Positions 1 through 7,312 of a DNA stretch of 45,751 nucleotides are shown here, one piece after another. Source of the DNA: Candidatus Zhuqueibacterota bacterium (GTDB lineage Bacteria > Zhuqueibacterota > Zhuqueibacteria > Residuimicrobiales > Oceaniaggregativiventaceae); assembly GCA_016929055.1 (NCBI GenBank), contig JAFGJN010000232.1:1-45751 (forward strand), read 5' to 3'. A program made the position numbers and the translations under genes. Below the pieces are notes generated by a model. It worked only from the letters and a program-made list of their open reading frames with translations, ran no database searches and had not been told where the DNA came from. How positions within the stretch are numbered: the first letter of the stretch is position 1; each line of letters begins with the position of its first letter.

Positions 1-795
1 GCGAAAGGGTTGGGATGCTGTGCGCGTCGACTGCTTCAGCTCCTGGATTTCCTCTTCTTTGGTCTTTTTTTCGATCTGTGTCGACAGGACGAGAGACTGA
101 ATTTCCGCGTATTTATTGGCATTTAAAAGGCTGCTTTCGACTGCGCTTTGGGTTAGACCCCGATTGAATGCTTTGAGTTGGTTTTCAGCTTCGTTCATTC
201 GCTGTCTGTAAACGGCCAACAATTCGTGTCCCAACGAGGTTGCAGCGCTGACGGACTGCAATTGGCGCTTTTGGGTTTCGTCTATGGCCATTCGAGTGAT
301 CAAGCTGCAGAGCTCGTAGGCCTTTTCAGGAGTTTTTCCTCGAGCGCGGATTTCAAATATATTAAACCCGCTGTTGCGGGTGTCGATCTGCTTGCGCAAC
401 TCTTCCACATAGAGTTGAAAAATCAACTCTGACTTTGGCATATGGGAATAACGATGGCTCAGTTCCTCGACTCTTTGAATAAACTGTGGGTCACTTTTCA
501 CGTCAAGGCTGTCGAACAAATGCATTAGAAAATCATTGCTGGTGATCAGTTTGCGAAGATAATCGATTTCCTGCAGTTGGGGAACGCTGGGAACGAAACG
601 CAAGCTGGAGCCGGATAGCAGATCGGTATCCAGTATCATCAAAGTGGAAGTGGATTCATATTCGGCGTCGATCGTAAAAGCGAGAAAGAGACCGATTGAT
701 GCGGAAAGAAAAAGTGCAAGTGCGGGGATGTACCATTTTTTGCGAAAAATCTGAAACCAGAGCTGCCAGTCTTTAAGATTGGACTTGGGGAACAT
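1..795 (-). CDS. Wzz-like polysaccharide chain-length determinant, partial
   Basis: The reading frame is open from an ATG at 793-795 to the left edge, giving 265 residues without a stop, so the C-terminus is missing. Residues 21-42 form a membrane helix (begins WYIPALALF). The region after it resembles the periplasmic Wzz domain and turns into long charged helices, probably coiled coil, from about residue 170. Proteins of this family sit in the inner membrane and set the length of surface polysaccharide. The start is supported by AAAGGA six bases upstream. It lies 17 bases after the Wza-like gene, the usual partner. A C-terminal second membrane helix and any fused tyrosine-kinase domain would lie outside the window, so a Wzc-like fusion cannot be excluded. 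Confidence 0.82.
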   Translation of the reverse strand, partial: MFPKSNLKDWQLWFQIFRKKWYIPALALFLSASIGLFLAFTIDAEYESTSTLMILDTDLLSGSSLRFVPSVPQLQEIDYLRKLITSNDFLMHLFDSLDVKSDPQFIQRVEELSHRYSHMPKSELIFQLYVEELRKQIDTRNSGFNIFEIRARGKTPEKAYELCSLITRMAIDETQKRQLQSVSAATSLGHELLAVYRQRMNEAENQLKAFNRGLTQSAVESSLLNANKYAEIQSLVLSTQIEKKTKEEEIQELKQSTRTASQPFR

Positions 796-812
796 GACAA
801 TTCCTTTCGGGC

Positions 813-1775
813 TTAAGGATTGGCCAGGGCGTCGTAAACCACGGCTGTGACCCCGGCCGTGGCTGCGATCATGAACAAGTCCCAGACAAAGTTGTCTCGA
901 ATCGTTTTGCTCCGCGGGACGAATATGGTATCTCCCCCCCGAACCAGAAAAAGGTCAGGTACAGGACCTTCGGTATAGCGTCTGACATTGACATGTGTTA
1001 CTGTCGAATAGGCTCCGATTTTTCGAATGACTCGCACCTGGTCCAGACGAGCTTGAGCGGTTGGACCGCCGGCGGTGACCAGAGCTTCGAGGATATTGAG
1101 CGTCTTGTTGAAGGTGTGAACGCCAGGAGCGCCGACCTGTCCATAGATGAACAGGACGTTTTCCTGGTTTTGTACGGCGTTCATGCCCGGTGCGACTGAA
1201 GATCCGATGATTTCCGGAACATAGATGTTGTCGCCAGGTCTGAGTTGTGGCAGAATGTGCAGAGCATCGCGTCGCAATGCGTCTGCCAGATCCACGGTTT
1301 GTGTTTGTGTTCCTTCGCGGCCGCTGCGTATGATGAGGATACCGCTGAGATTGGCGTCCGATGCCGGTCCCCCGGCTTCCAGCAAAAGATCCCATAATCC
1401 GGGCAGGTTGGCAAAGCTGTATTTGCCGGGATTGCGGACTTTGCCCATCACATAGAGCTTGCGGCTGCCGTATTCCGTGATCGCAACGCTGGCGCTGGTG
1501 ATCCGCCGGTTGAACAGAGAGACCTGTTCGACGATATCTTCGACCAACCGGTCAATCGTCAATCCTCCGGCTTTGAGCGCACCACCAACCGACAAGACGA
1601 TGGTGCTGTCCTCCGCGACTGTTGTTGTCAGGTTGAGTTCCGGATCCTGCCAAAAAGTGATGGCGAGTCTATCGCCCGGACCGATGCGATAGTTTTTCGG
1701 TGTTTGCGCGCTTACCGTGGAGCAAAAGAACAGGAGCGCGAGTGCACTAAATTTTCGATGACCCTTGAACCTCAC
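813..1775 (-). CDS. Wza-like polysaccharide export protein with SLBB domains
   Basis: A 320-residue protein with a signal peptide (cleavage likely after VSA, residue 23). It is not an evident lipoprotein, because the Cys in FFCST does not sit in a good lipobox. Residues about 28-100 match the polysaccharide-export N-terminal domain (YRIGPGDRLAITFW). Two SLBB-type segments follow, one near 106-125 (YVMGKVRNPGKYSF) and one near 207-225 (IYGQVGAPGVHTF). A C-terminal helix near 294-317 corresponds to the helix that lines the outer-membrane pore in Wza. The start is GTG, chosen because AGGGGG lies five bases upstream. Expected role: outer-membrane channel for exopolysaccharide or capsule, working with the Wzz-like neighbour 17 bases downstream. 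Many Wza proteins are lipoproteins, so the plain signal peptide is a small difference. Confidence 0.9.
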   Translation of the reverse strand: MRFKGHRKFSALALLFFCSTVSAQTPKNYRIGPGDRLAITFWQDPELNLTTTVAEDSTIVLSVGGALKAGGLTIDRLVEDIVEQVSLFNRRITSASVAITEYGSRKLYVMGKVRNPGKYSFANLPGLWDLLLEAGGPASDANLSGILIIRSGREGTQTQTVDLADALRRDALHILPQLRPGDNIYVPEIIGSSVAPGMNAVQNQENVLFIYGQVGAPGVHTFNKTLNILEALVTAGGPTAQARLDQVRVIRKIGAYSTVTHVNVRRYTEGPVPDLFLVRGGDTIFVPRSKTIRDNFVWDLFMIAATAGVTAVVYDALANP

Positions 1776-1789
1776 AGTTGCCCCCTATT

Positions 1790-3709
1790 TTAGGGAAGTG
1801 TCTGACCGCTGACGATATTGCTCGGGGTTGCCGAACCTTCCTTGTCATAAACAACCATCATGTAATAATAGGTTTTTGCACTCTCCAATCCCTGATCAAT
1901 GGTTGTGTTCGAGTCCTGTGTGCTGAGGATTGCCACCGGTGCCGCCTCGGTAGAGATGGCGGCGGTGGTAGAGCGATAGAGGCGGTATGAATCGAAATCG
2001 CTATCGCGGTTTCGCGACCAAACCAATTGCAGGGAGCCAGGCAAAATGGCGGTTGGTACTGCCAATTGCACCGCTGCCGGGGGCTGATTGACCGGAGTAA
2101 GAATCGACCGCATCTCGGAACCAGAAAACAATCCCCTCTCGTTATGGACCTCGAGCCGGTAGTGGTAAAGGGTCTCGCTTTGCAAATTTGAGTCGAGATA
2201 ATAGGTGATGCTCTTGTTGGCGGCAACGTATATTGGAACCGTCATCACGTCGGTGGTTGACCGGTACAATCGATAAGAGGCAAAATCTGTTGCCGACGAA
2301 ATTTCCCAGGAGAGAGCGACATCCCCCGCTTCTGTCAGAACCGGTGGATAGAGTTCCACAGCTGCCGGGGGCATAAAATTGGCAAGGCGGATTTTCGCGA
2401 TATTGCTCGCACGGGTCAACCCTTGCTGATTGGTAACCCATACCGAGTAGTAATAATCCACCTGCGGCTGCAAAAGAGAATCGATCTTGACCGTCTGAGC
2501 TCGGTCGGTGGTGATGGCAACCAGGGAAACCATTTCCTGCATGCGTGGATCGGTCGACCGGTAGAGACGATAATTGAGAAAATCGCTGTCCGAGCAGACT
2601 GTCCAAGCCAATTGAACCGCATCCGCGCGTTCTTTGCTCGGTTCGGGATCAAAGAGTTCGACAGGAGTGGGAACGCTGAAAATCGACAGGGTCTCGCTCG
2701 CTGTTACCTCTTCTGCGATATTGCCCAATCGATCGGAGAATTTGCCGATAATCGCCGCATTCTCGAGCTGCAAATAGGGTGGAACAATAAAGTCGAGGCT
2801 ATAAATGCCATCGTTGGCGGCTTCGTCGCCATGCGTGCCATTGTCATACAAACGTTTGTTTACAGATGTGCCGATGGAAAGGGAAGCGTAGCCGAACGCT
2901 TCTGCACTTTGCAAGCGAAAATGGATTGTGTCGCCGCTTTGGGCCTGATTGGCGACAATCGAAGTGGTGAAAGAATAGATAATGGCCTGGGTGTCGAGGA
3001 TGATTTCGTCGAATATTGTGCCGGCGCTGCGATTGCCGTCGAGGTCGCAAAAGTCGACAAAGACCCGTTTGAGTCCATCCTCTTCGGATAGTGACCACTG
3101 ACGGGTCGAGGCAAAAGGAATCCATGAGGTGACAGGGGCCAGGCTGTCGTTGTTGATTTGCATCAAATGCGCGCCGATGGGTCCTATGATGTTCAACGTG
3201 ACCTGAGCTTCACGTGTGCAATCCAAACCATTGTTGATCGAAACAGAATAGACACCGGGCGAAGCAATGATCTCTGAAGAAGGAGGGCCCTCGTAGCCCA
3301 ATTCGTTTACTGCGGTGATGCAATAGCTATAAGCCATTCCGTTGCGAACGTTCGAGTCGGTGAACGCCAACGTGTCACAACTCGCTAACAGGGCCAACTC
3401 GGTCAACAGGCTGTCTTTGCGATAGATGCGGAATTCTTCGATGGTTTCGAGGGAAGTGTGGTACCATTGCAGCAAAACCACTTTATCGCCGACTCGAGCG
3501 TTGACCTTGTCAGGAACGGCGGGATAGGTTTTTGGTTGTACTGAAACCGGATCCGAAAAATCTTTTTCACAGCTCGAGAGAGCGAGCAAAAGTAAAGGCA
3601 AAGCGCAAAAGAGGGTTTTACAGATCAGACAAATGATTCTTTTTTCTGAGGATCGGTGTTTTGCCGGTCTGTCGGCAAGGGGAGGAAATCTTTTTATTAG
3701 GCAATTCAT
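1790..3709 (-). CDS. Fibronectin type III repeat lipoprotein
   Basis: A 639-residue predicted lipoprotein. A long basic N-terminal stretch precedes a hydrophobic core ending LALSSC, with the lipid-modified Cys near residue 46. There is one FN3-like domain (about 65-150), an Ig-like segment with YSVSINNGLDCT (about 155-240), a further beta domain (about 245-345), then three FN3 repeats of 95-100 residues, each carrying the phrase YRLYRST. The frame extends upstream to 3820, but the ATG at 3707-3709 is chosen because TTGAGGA lies just upstream and it removes an overlap with the PEGA gene. FN3 domains of this kind mediate protein or carbohydrate contacts on the cell surface; no enzyme motif is visible. 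Its place between the PEGA gene and the export gene suggests a surface or assembly role, which is inference. Confidence 0.8.
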   Translation of the reverse strand: MNCLIKRFPPLADRPAKHRSSEKRIICLICKTLFCALPLLLLALSSCEKDFSDPVSVQPKTYPAVPDKVNARVGDKVVLLQWYHTSLETIEEFRIYRKDSLLTELALLASCDTLAFTDSNVRNGMAYSYCITAVNELGYEGPPSSEIIASPGVYSVSINNGLDCTREAQVTLNIIGPIGAHLMQINNDSLAPVTSWIPFASTRQWSLSEEDGLKRVFVDFCDLDGNRSAGTIFDEIILDTQAIIYSFTTSIVANQAQSGDTIHFRLQSAEAFGYASLSIGTSVNKRLYDNGTHGDEAANDGIYSLDFIVPPYLQLENAAIIGKFSDRLGNIAEEVTASETLSIFSVPTPVELFDPEPSKERADAVQLAWTVCSDSDFLNYRLYRSTDPRMQEMVSLVAITTDRAQTVKIDSLLQPQVDYYYSVWVTNQQGLTRASNIAKIRLANFMPPAAVELYPPVLTEAGDVALSWEISSATDFASYRLYRSTTDVMTVPIYVAANKSITYYLDSNLQSETLYHYRLEVHNERGLFSGSEMRSILTPVNQPPAAVQLAVPTAILPGSLQLVWSRNRDSDFDSYRLYRSTTAAISTEAAPVAILSTQDSNTTIDQGLESAKTYYYMMVVYDKEGSATPSNIVSGQTLP

Positions 3710-3740
3710 GGTTATCCTCAATCTGTCCGCGAACACACGA

Positions 3741-4457
3741 TTAAAATTTATACGAGAACCCAAGGGAAGGCGCTGTCCCAAACGATCGGCCCGGGGAGAC
3801 AAATTCGATTTGTCGGTCATGGCGCGGGAAAAAGAAAAGATTGTCCAATAGATTGCACGTATAGAGGGCCGCGGCAGCGATCACAATCGCCTGCCGAGTG
3901 TTATGCGCTTTGTTCAATTGATCGTGTGCTTGAACAATATCGCGCCAGGCAGCCGCTTCCAGGCTGTAAGTTTTGGAGAGTTGACGATAGTCCTGCAACT
4001 GTTCTTCGTAGCGATCTCGCGACTTGTCATAGTTCCAATAGGCCCATCCAACGGCCAGCAGAGAAAGCGTCTGGGTCGAGAGTAAAATCCGGCTTTTCAC
4101 CGGTTGCTGGGAGTAGGCCTGTCCCCATCCGGGCATAATCAGGCTCCGAACCAGCGCTTTAGATCGCTTGAGCGGTTGCATTCGAACGGCAATAGAATCG
4201 ATTTTGGTCTGTCCGAAACCGAGCTCGACACTCCAGGACTCGTATCCGGCTTTTTCCGCCAGCAAACGGTAGGTACCGGCAATATCGTGGGGAAAATGGC
4301 AGGGGGTTTTGCCGATGATTTCCTTTTCGAGGAAAATGGTGGCACCGATGGGATAACTGGTGATATAAAAGCCACCAGAGGTGGAGCTTTGTGTTTGGGC
4401 TCCCAGCGTGGCGGCTAAACCGATGCACAGCAAAAGGATGTACGGTTGGGATTTCAT
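3741..4457 (-). CDS. PEGA-domain membrane protein
   Basis: A 238-residue protein with a signal peptide (cleavage near LGA|QT, residue 20). A PEGA domain follows at about 27-95 (GGFYITSYPIGATIFLEKE, then GKTPC). The rest resembles the DUF5683 type: a GWGQAYSQQ motif, two hydrophobic segments (about 123-143 and 190-210) and a charged helix between them rich in Tyr, Glu and Gln. The C-terminus, FGTAPSLGFSYKF, reads like an outer-membrane strand. PEGA domains are surface or periplasmic binding modules; the exact function is unknown. The start has GAGGA eight bases upstream. It is the first gene of the likely four-gene operon leading to the Wza- and Wzz-like genes; the FN3 gene starts 31 bases later. 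I saw no strong promoter directly upstream, only a weak TAAAAT. Confidence 0.8.
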   Translation of the reverse strand: MKSQPYILLLCIGLAATLGAQTQSSTSGGFYITSYPIGATIFLEKEIIGKTPCHFPHDIAGTYRLLAEKAGYESWSVELGFGQTKIDSIAVRMQPLKRSKALVRSLIMPGWGQAYSQQPVKSRILLSTQTLSLLAVGWAYWNYDKSRDRYEEQLQDYRQLSKTYSLEAAAWRDIVQAHDQLNKAHNTRQAIVIAAAALYTCNLLDNLFFFPRHDRQIEFVSPGRSFGTAPSLGFSYKF

Positions 4458-4508
4458 GAGCGAGTCCTCACTCAGCTTTGGCGAATAAATGAATTTTTCA
4501 TTTTACTG

Positions 4509-4537
4509 TTGCCATACTGGTGCGAAATCAATATATT
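4509..4537 (+). promoter_or_regulatory. Sigma-70-type promoter for a candidate small RNA
   Basis: TTGCCA at 4509-4514, a 17-base spacer and TATATT at 4532-4537, reading to the right. No plus-strand gene follows, but a chain of hairpins ending in a terminator does. It lies inside the upstream region of the minus-strand PEGA gene. Confidence 0.5.
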
Positions 4538-4542
4538 GAATC

Positions 4543-4682
4543 ACTGGTGACCGTCGTTCGACCGGACACCAGTGATATTGAATAGAAAAAGGCCTTCTGG
4601 AGAATCGATATTCTCCGGATCGCTGCTGCGAGCTGTCAGGACCAAGACTTGGCCGAGTCCTCCTGGCAGCTCTTCTTTTTTT
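4543..4682 (+). ncRNA. Candidate intergenic small RNA, about 140 nt
   Basis: The unit runs from the expected start of the promoter at 4509-4537 to the end of a U-tract. It holds three stem-loops: a perfect 10-base-pair stem (4540-4549 with 4567-4576), a perfect 7-base-pair stem with a CGAT loop (4599-4616), and a 12-base-pair stem with one G-U pair (4630-4641 with 4661-4672) followed by TTC and seven T. No open reading frame of useful length lies in it. This is the normal layout of a trans-acting small RNA gene. It could instead be a leader structure or operator of the minus-strand PEGA gene. It matches no RNA family I recognise. Confidence 0.42.
4630..4682 (+). terminator. Rho-independent terminator, plus strand
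   Basis: The arms GAGCTGTCAGGA (4630-4641) and TCCTGGCAGCTC (4661-4672) pair over 12 positions with one G-U, then TTCTTTTTTT. The T-run is only on the plus-strand side, so it does not serve the minus-strand receiver gene. For that gene the hairpin at 4599-4616, which in minus orientation is followed nine bases later by TTTTT, is a weaker candidate. Confidence 0.6.
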
Positions 4683-4695
4683 GTACGGTTTCGGT

Positions 4696-5094
4696 TTAGA
4701 TAAAGACGCAGTTCATGCTTCTCTGTTCATGAACGAATTGTTCGGCGGCATCGATAACTTTTTCGATTTCCTCCGTGTGCAAGGGTTTCAAAGCATAATA
4801 AAAGACCCCCAGTTCGGCGATTTCGCCGAGAGTGCGATCCGAATTGTCTTCAGAAAAGATAATGATCGGCATTCGGGGTCTGACTTTTCGAATGATATTG
4901 ATCAATTCCAGATTCGAGTTGTTGGCCAGTTCATAATCGAGAATAAAATAGGCCACCTCTTGCGTGAGCACTTTAAGGATCGAATGCAGTTTAGATTTGG
5001 TTATCAGCAAGCTGCAATCGCGCTTCATCAGTATTTGCCCCAAAATGCTGATGATAACAGGATCCTCGGTTGCGACAACAACGGATGACTTCAT
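4696..5094 (-). CDS. Stand-alone response-regulator receiver protein
   Basis: A 132-residue CheY-like protein that is almost entirely one receiver domain. The phosphorylation machinery is present: acidic pair E10-D11, phospho-acceptor D53 in FILDYEL, S81 in the Thr/Ser position (IIIFSED) and K103 in ALKPLH. There is no output domain, only a short helical tail. The frame opens at 5136, but the ATG at 5092-5094 is chosen because GAGG precedes it at good spacing and the receiver begins there (MKSSVVVATED). It sits about 420 bases downstream of an NtrC-type activator whose own receiver has lost these residues, on the same strand. No histidine kinase is in the window, so the phosphate donor is unknown. 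Confidence 0.85.
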   Translation of the reverse strand: MKSSVVVATEDPVIISILGQILMKRDCSLLITKSKLHSILKVLTQEVAYFILDYELANNSNLELINIIRKVRPRMPIIIFSEDNSDRTLGEIAELGVFYYALKPLHTEEIEKVIDAAEQFVHEQRSMNCVFI

Positions 5095-5516
5095 CGAATC
5101 CTCATGCAATTGGTTCGAACCCCCTTGTATTTGCACGACAATGCACAGGACTTTTTCACCTAGACAGCAAGCCCCTTAGTCGTGGAGGATTATACCTCTC
5201 GCGAATAGAAATTTTTACCAATTACTTGCGGGAAAAGTTTGTTGTGCAGCCAAAGCAGCCTAACCAAGAGGAAAAGATATCGCTCGTTCGTGTCGTCCGC
5301 AATGAGATTAGCAGAAACCATGCCATTAACTCGAGACGATGCAAAATAATCGCAAGTAATTGTTTTGAAATGGGATAACTGCTGCATGCGATTTTGTGCT
5401 ATGTCATCGATTTTTGCGAGGCTGTTCGATTTTTTGAACACATCACGAAAAAAAAGCCTAATTTCTTTATTTTTTTGGGTTTAATTTTTGTGCGAATGCC
5501 CGAACATTTTGCACGG
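5095..5516 (-). other. Intergenic region without a convincing gene (422 bases)
   Basis: It lies between the NtrC-type activator and the receiver gene, both minus strand. The only clear signal is TATAAT in minus orientation (5189-5194), a likely -10 box for the receiver gene, with no good -35 at standard spacing. The part near 5440-5500 is AT-rich and has an eight-T run in minus orientation without a clear preceding stem. Small open frames here have no ribosome binding site and read poorly. Confidence 0.4.
5189..5194 (-). promoter_or_regulatory. Candidate -10 box for the receiver gene
   Basis: On the minus strand this reads TATAAT, a consensus -10, about 95 bases before the ATG of the receiver gene. 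No matching -35 lies 16-18 bases upstream, so an activator or another sigma factor may be involved. Confidence 0.3.
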
Positions 5517-6896
5517 TCAGTTTTTAGAATTGTTTTGCAGGTGGGTTTCATTGAGGATTTTATAGATGGTGCTGCGGCTTAATTCGGCTTCCCGGGCGAT
5601 TTCGGAGATATTGCCATTGTGTTTTTTAAGCAACAACGAGAAATATTGGGCGAAAAATTGGCGCATATAGAGTTCTTTGGCATCTTTAAAGTTGAGCGAA
5701 TCGCTCTTTTCTTGAAGGGGAACGGTGTGCAAGAGAAGGGATTCGGGCAGGTCTTCGGGATAGATGATCTCCTTGTCAGCGAGTGAAACCAGCCGTTCGG
5801 CGATATTTTGCAGTTCGCGCACGTTGCCCGGCCATGAATAGGATTGGAGGACCTTGAGAGTTTCGGGGGCAAGGTGCAATACTTTAAAGCGGTAGAGTTG
5901 TGTGTACTGTTTGAGAAAATAGTTGAGCAAAAGGGGTATATCCTGTTTGCGTTCCCGCAGTGGCGGGAGGATGATTGGAACGACGTGCAAGCGAAAGAAC
6001 AAATCCTGGCGCAGGGCTTTTTGTTCAACCGCCTTTTCCGGATTGCGGTTGCTCGCTGAAATGATGCGAATATCGACACTGATCAATTTTTGTCCACCAA
6101 TACGACGAAATTGCCTCTCCTGGATGACTCGTAAAAGTTTGACCTGCAAAAACAGATCCAATTCGGTGATTTCGTCTAAAAAGAGGGTGCCGCCGTCTGC
6201 CAATTCGATCAATCCGGGTTTGTGTTGCATCGCGCCGGTAAAGGCTCCTTTTTCATAGCCAAAGAGTTCGCTTTCCAGCAGCGTGCTGGGCAGAGCCACA
6301 CAGTCCAGGGGAATAAACGCATGATCGCGTCGCTCGCTGTAGTGATGAATGCTTTTGGCGATCAATTCCTTGCCGGTCCCCGATTCTCCCCAGATAAAGA
6401 CGTTGGCATCGGTTCGCGCAACTTTGATTACTCGTTCTTTGATTTTTTGAATAAGCGGGCTGTCGCCCAAAAAGTGATCGATCTGGCATAGCGGATTATG
6501 GGGGCTGTTGGGTGCTGTACTGGGGGAAGCAGGAGGCGCGGCAGGCAAGTATTTTGCGGCAATGTCTCGGATTTTTTCTTGTGATAGAGGTAAAAGTACA
6601 AAATCCTCTGCCCCGGATTTTATCGCGCGGACCGCAGTCGGGAAATCCGATTTTACGGTCATCAAAATCACCGGCGTATCGGGATTCTGCGCCAGTGAGC
6701 ACTGCAATAGATCGAACCCGTCATGATTTGGTAAATCGATTTCCAAAAATACGAGCTGGGGCTTGTCTTGAATAATAGCCTGTGTGGCTTCTGCGCCGGT
6801 CCCGGCCACTCGGCACTGGTGCCCCAACGATTGCAGCCATTTTTGCGCGAGGTTTGATACCTCGGCAGCTTGGTGCACAAAAAGGATGCCCGACAT
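5517..6896 (-). CDS. NtrC-type sigma-54 activator with degenerate receiver
   Basis: 459 residues in three parts. Residues 1-118 form a receiver-like domain: the phospho-acceptor position is Glu52 (LVFLEIDLP) instead of Asp, the conserved Lys is Leu102 (VLLPLS), and the N-terminal acidic pair is HQ. Residues about 138-370 form an AAA+ domain with Walker A GESGTGKE (170-177), the sigma-54 contact loop GAFTGA (217-222) and Walker B GGTLFLDE (235-242). Residues about 415-452 form a Fis-type helix-turn-helix. It should open sigma-54 promoter complexes using ATP. The receiver cannot be phosphorylated in the usual way; Glu at this site is known to mimic phosphorylation in enteric NtrC. AGGGAG lies five bases before the ATG. 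No sigma-54 consensus promoter was found in nearby gaps, so its targets are not evident. Confidence 0.93.
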   Translation of the reverse strand: MSGILFVHQAAEVSNLAQKWLQSLGHQCRVAGTGAEATQAIIQDKPQLVFLEIDLPNHDGFDLLQCSLAQNPDTPVILMTVKSDFPTAVRAIKSGAEDFVLLPLSQEKIRDIAAKYLPAAPPASPSTAPNSPHNPLCQIDHFLGDSPLIQKIKERVIKVARTDANVFIWGESGTGKELIAKSIHHYSERRDHAFIPLDCVALPSTLLESELFGYEKGAFTGAMQHKPGLIELADGGTLFLDEITELDLFLQVKLLRVIQERQFRRIGGQKLISVDIRIISASNRNPEKAVEQKALRQDLFFRLHVVPIILPPLRERKQDIPLLLNYFLKQYTQLYRFKVLHLAPETLKVLQSYSWPGNVRELQNIAERLVSLADKEIIYPEDLPESLLLHTVPLQEKSDSLNFKDAKELYMRQFFAQYFSLLLKKHNGNISEIAREAELSRSTIYKILNETHLQNNSKN

Positions 6897-7312
6897 CGCC
6901 GCTCCCTTCCACCGGTAGTGTGTTTAAAAAAATCATTTGTCGCCTAGATCGTGACTGCGGAGGTGGATTTTTCTCTAAACGGTTGCTTTTTCGTCTTTGG
7001 AAGGTTTAAGTGCCGCTTGGATGCTTTCTGGAAGGCAAAAGAGCTGGTTTTCTTGGTACACACATCCAGTCCCAACTTTTGACCATGCATTTATGCACGT
7101 ATGGCGTTGGTATCTGACTTGTTATCCGTGGTTCTGTTGAAACTTTGTCCTTCCCCATTAGGTCGTTATGAGCGTCCATCTAAAGATATAGTCCGGTTTC
7201 ATGTAAATCAAGCAAAAAAGTGTGTTGAAGGAAAAATGTTTGTATTTTTTTATTTTATTTAATTTTGGCGCCGGAAAAATGAATTGAATTCAAAATTTTG
7301 GGCAGAATACTG
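6897..7312 (-). other. Intergenic region: leader of the activator gene (416 bases)
   Basis: It lies between the activator and the glucoamylase-like gene, both minus strand. The half next to 7312 is very AT-rich and is the 3' end of the glucoamylase-like gene, with no classic terminator. A likely promoter lies at 7183-7211, leaving a leader of about 280 bases before the activator ATG. I found no credible small gene in it. Confidence 0.4.
7183..7211 (-). promoter_or_regulatory. Candidate promoter of the sigma-54 activator gene
   Basis: On the minus strand: TTGATT (7206-7211), a 17-base spacer, then TATCTT (7183-7188). The leader to the ATG at 6896 would be about 280 bases. Moderate match only. 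Confidence 0.32.

Noticed and set aside
2423-3091. Plus-strand open frame of 222 codons
   Set aside because: It is antisense to the FN3 lipoprotein gene, whose repeats are unmistakable.
5098-5130. GGTTCGAACC, like the T-loop of a tRNA
   Set aside because: No acceptor stem or anticodon arm can be folded around it on either strand, and it lies in the upstream region of the receiver gene.
5190-5441. Minus-strand open frame of 83 codons between activator and receiver genes
   Set aside because: No ribosome binding site, poor composition, and the likely receiver-gene -10 box lies at its end.
6897-7312. Possible sigma-54 promoter (GG/GC at -24/-12) for the activator
   Set aside because: I scanned this gap and other upstream gaps near the activator by eye and found no match to TGGCAC-N5-TTGC with correct spacing.
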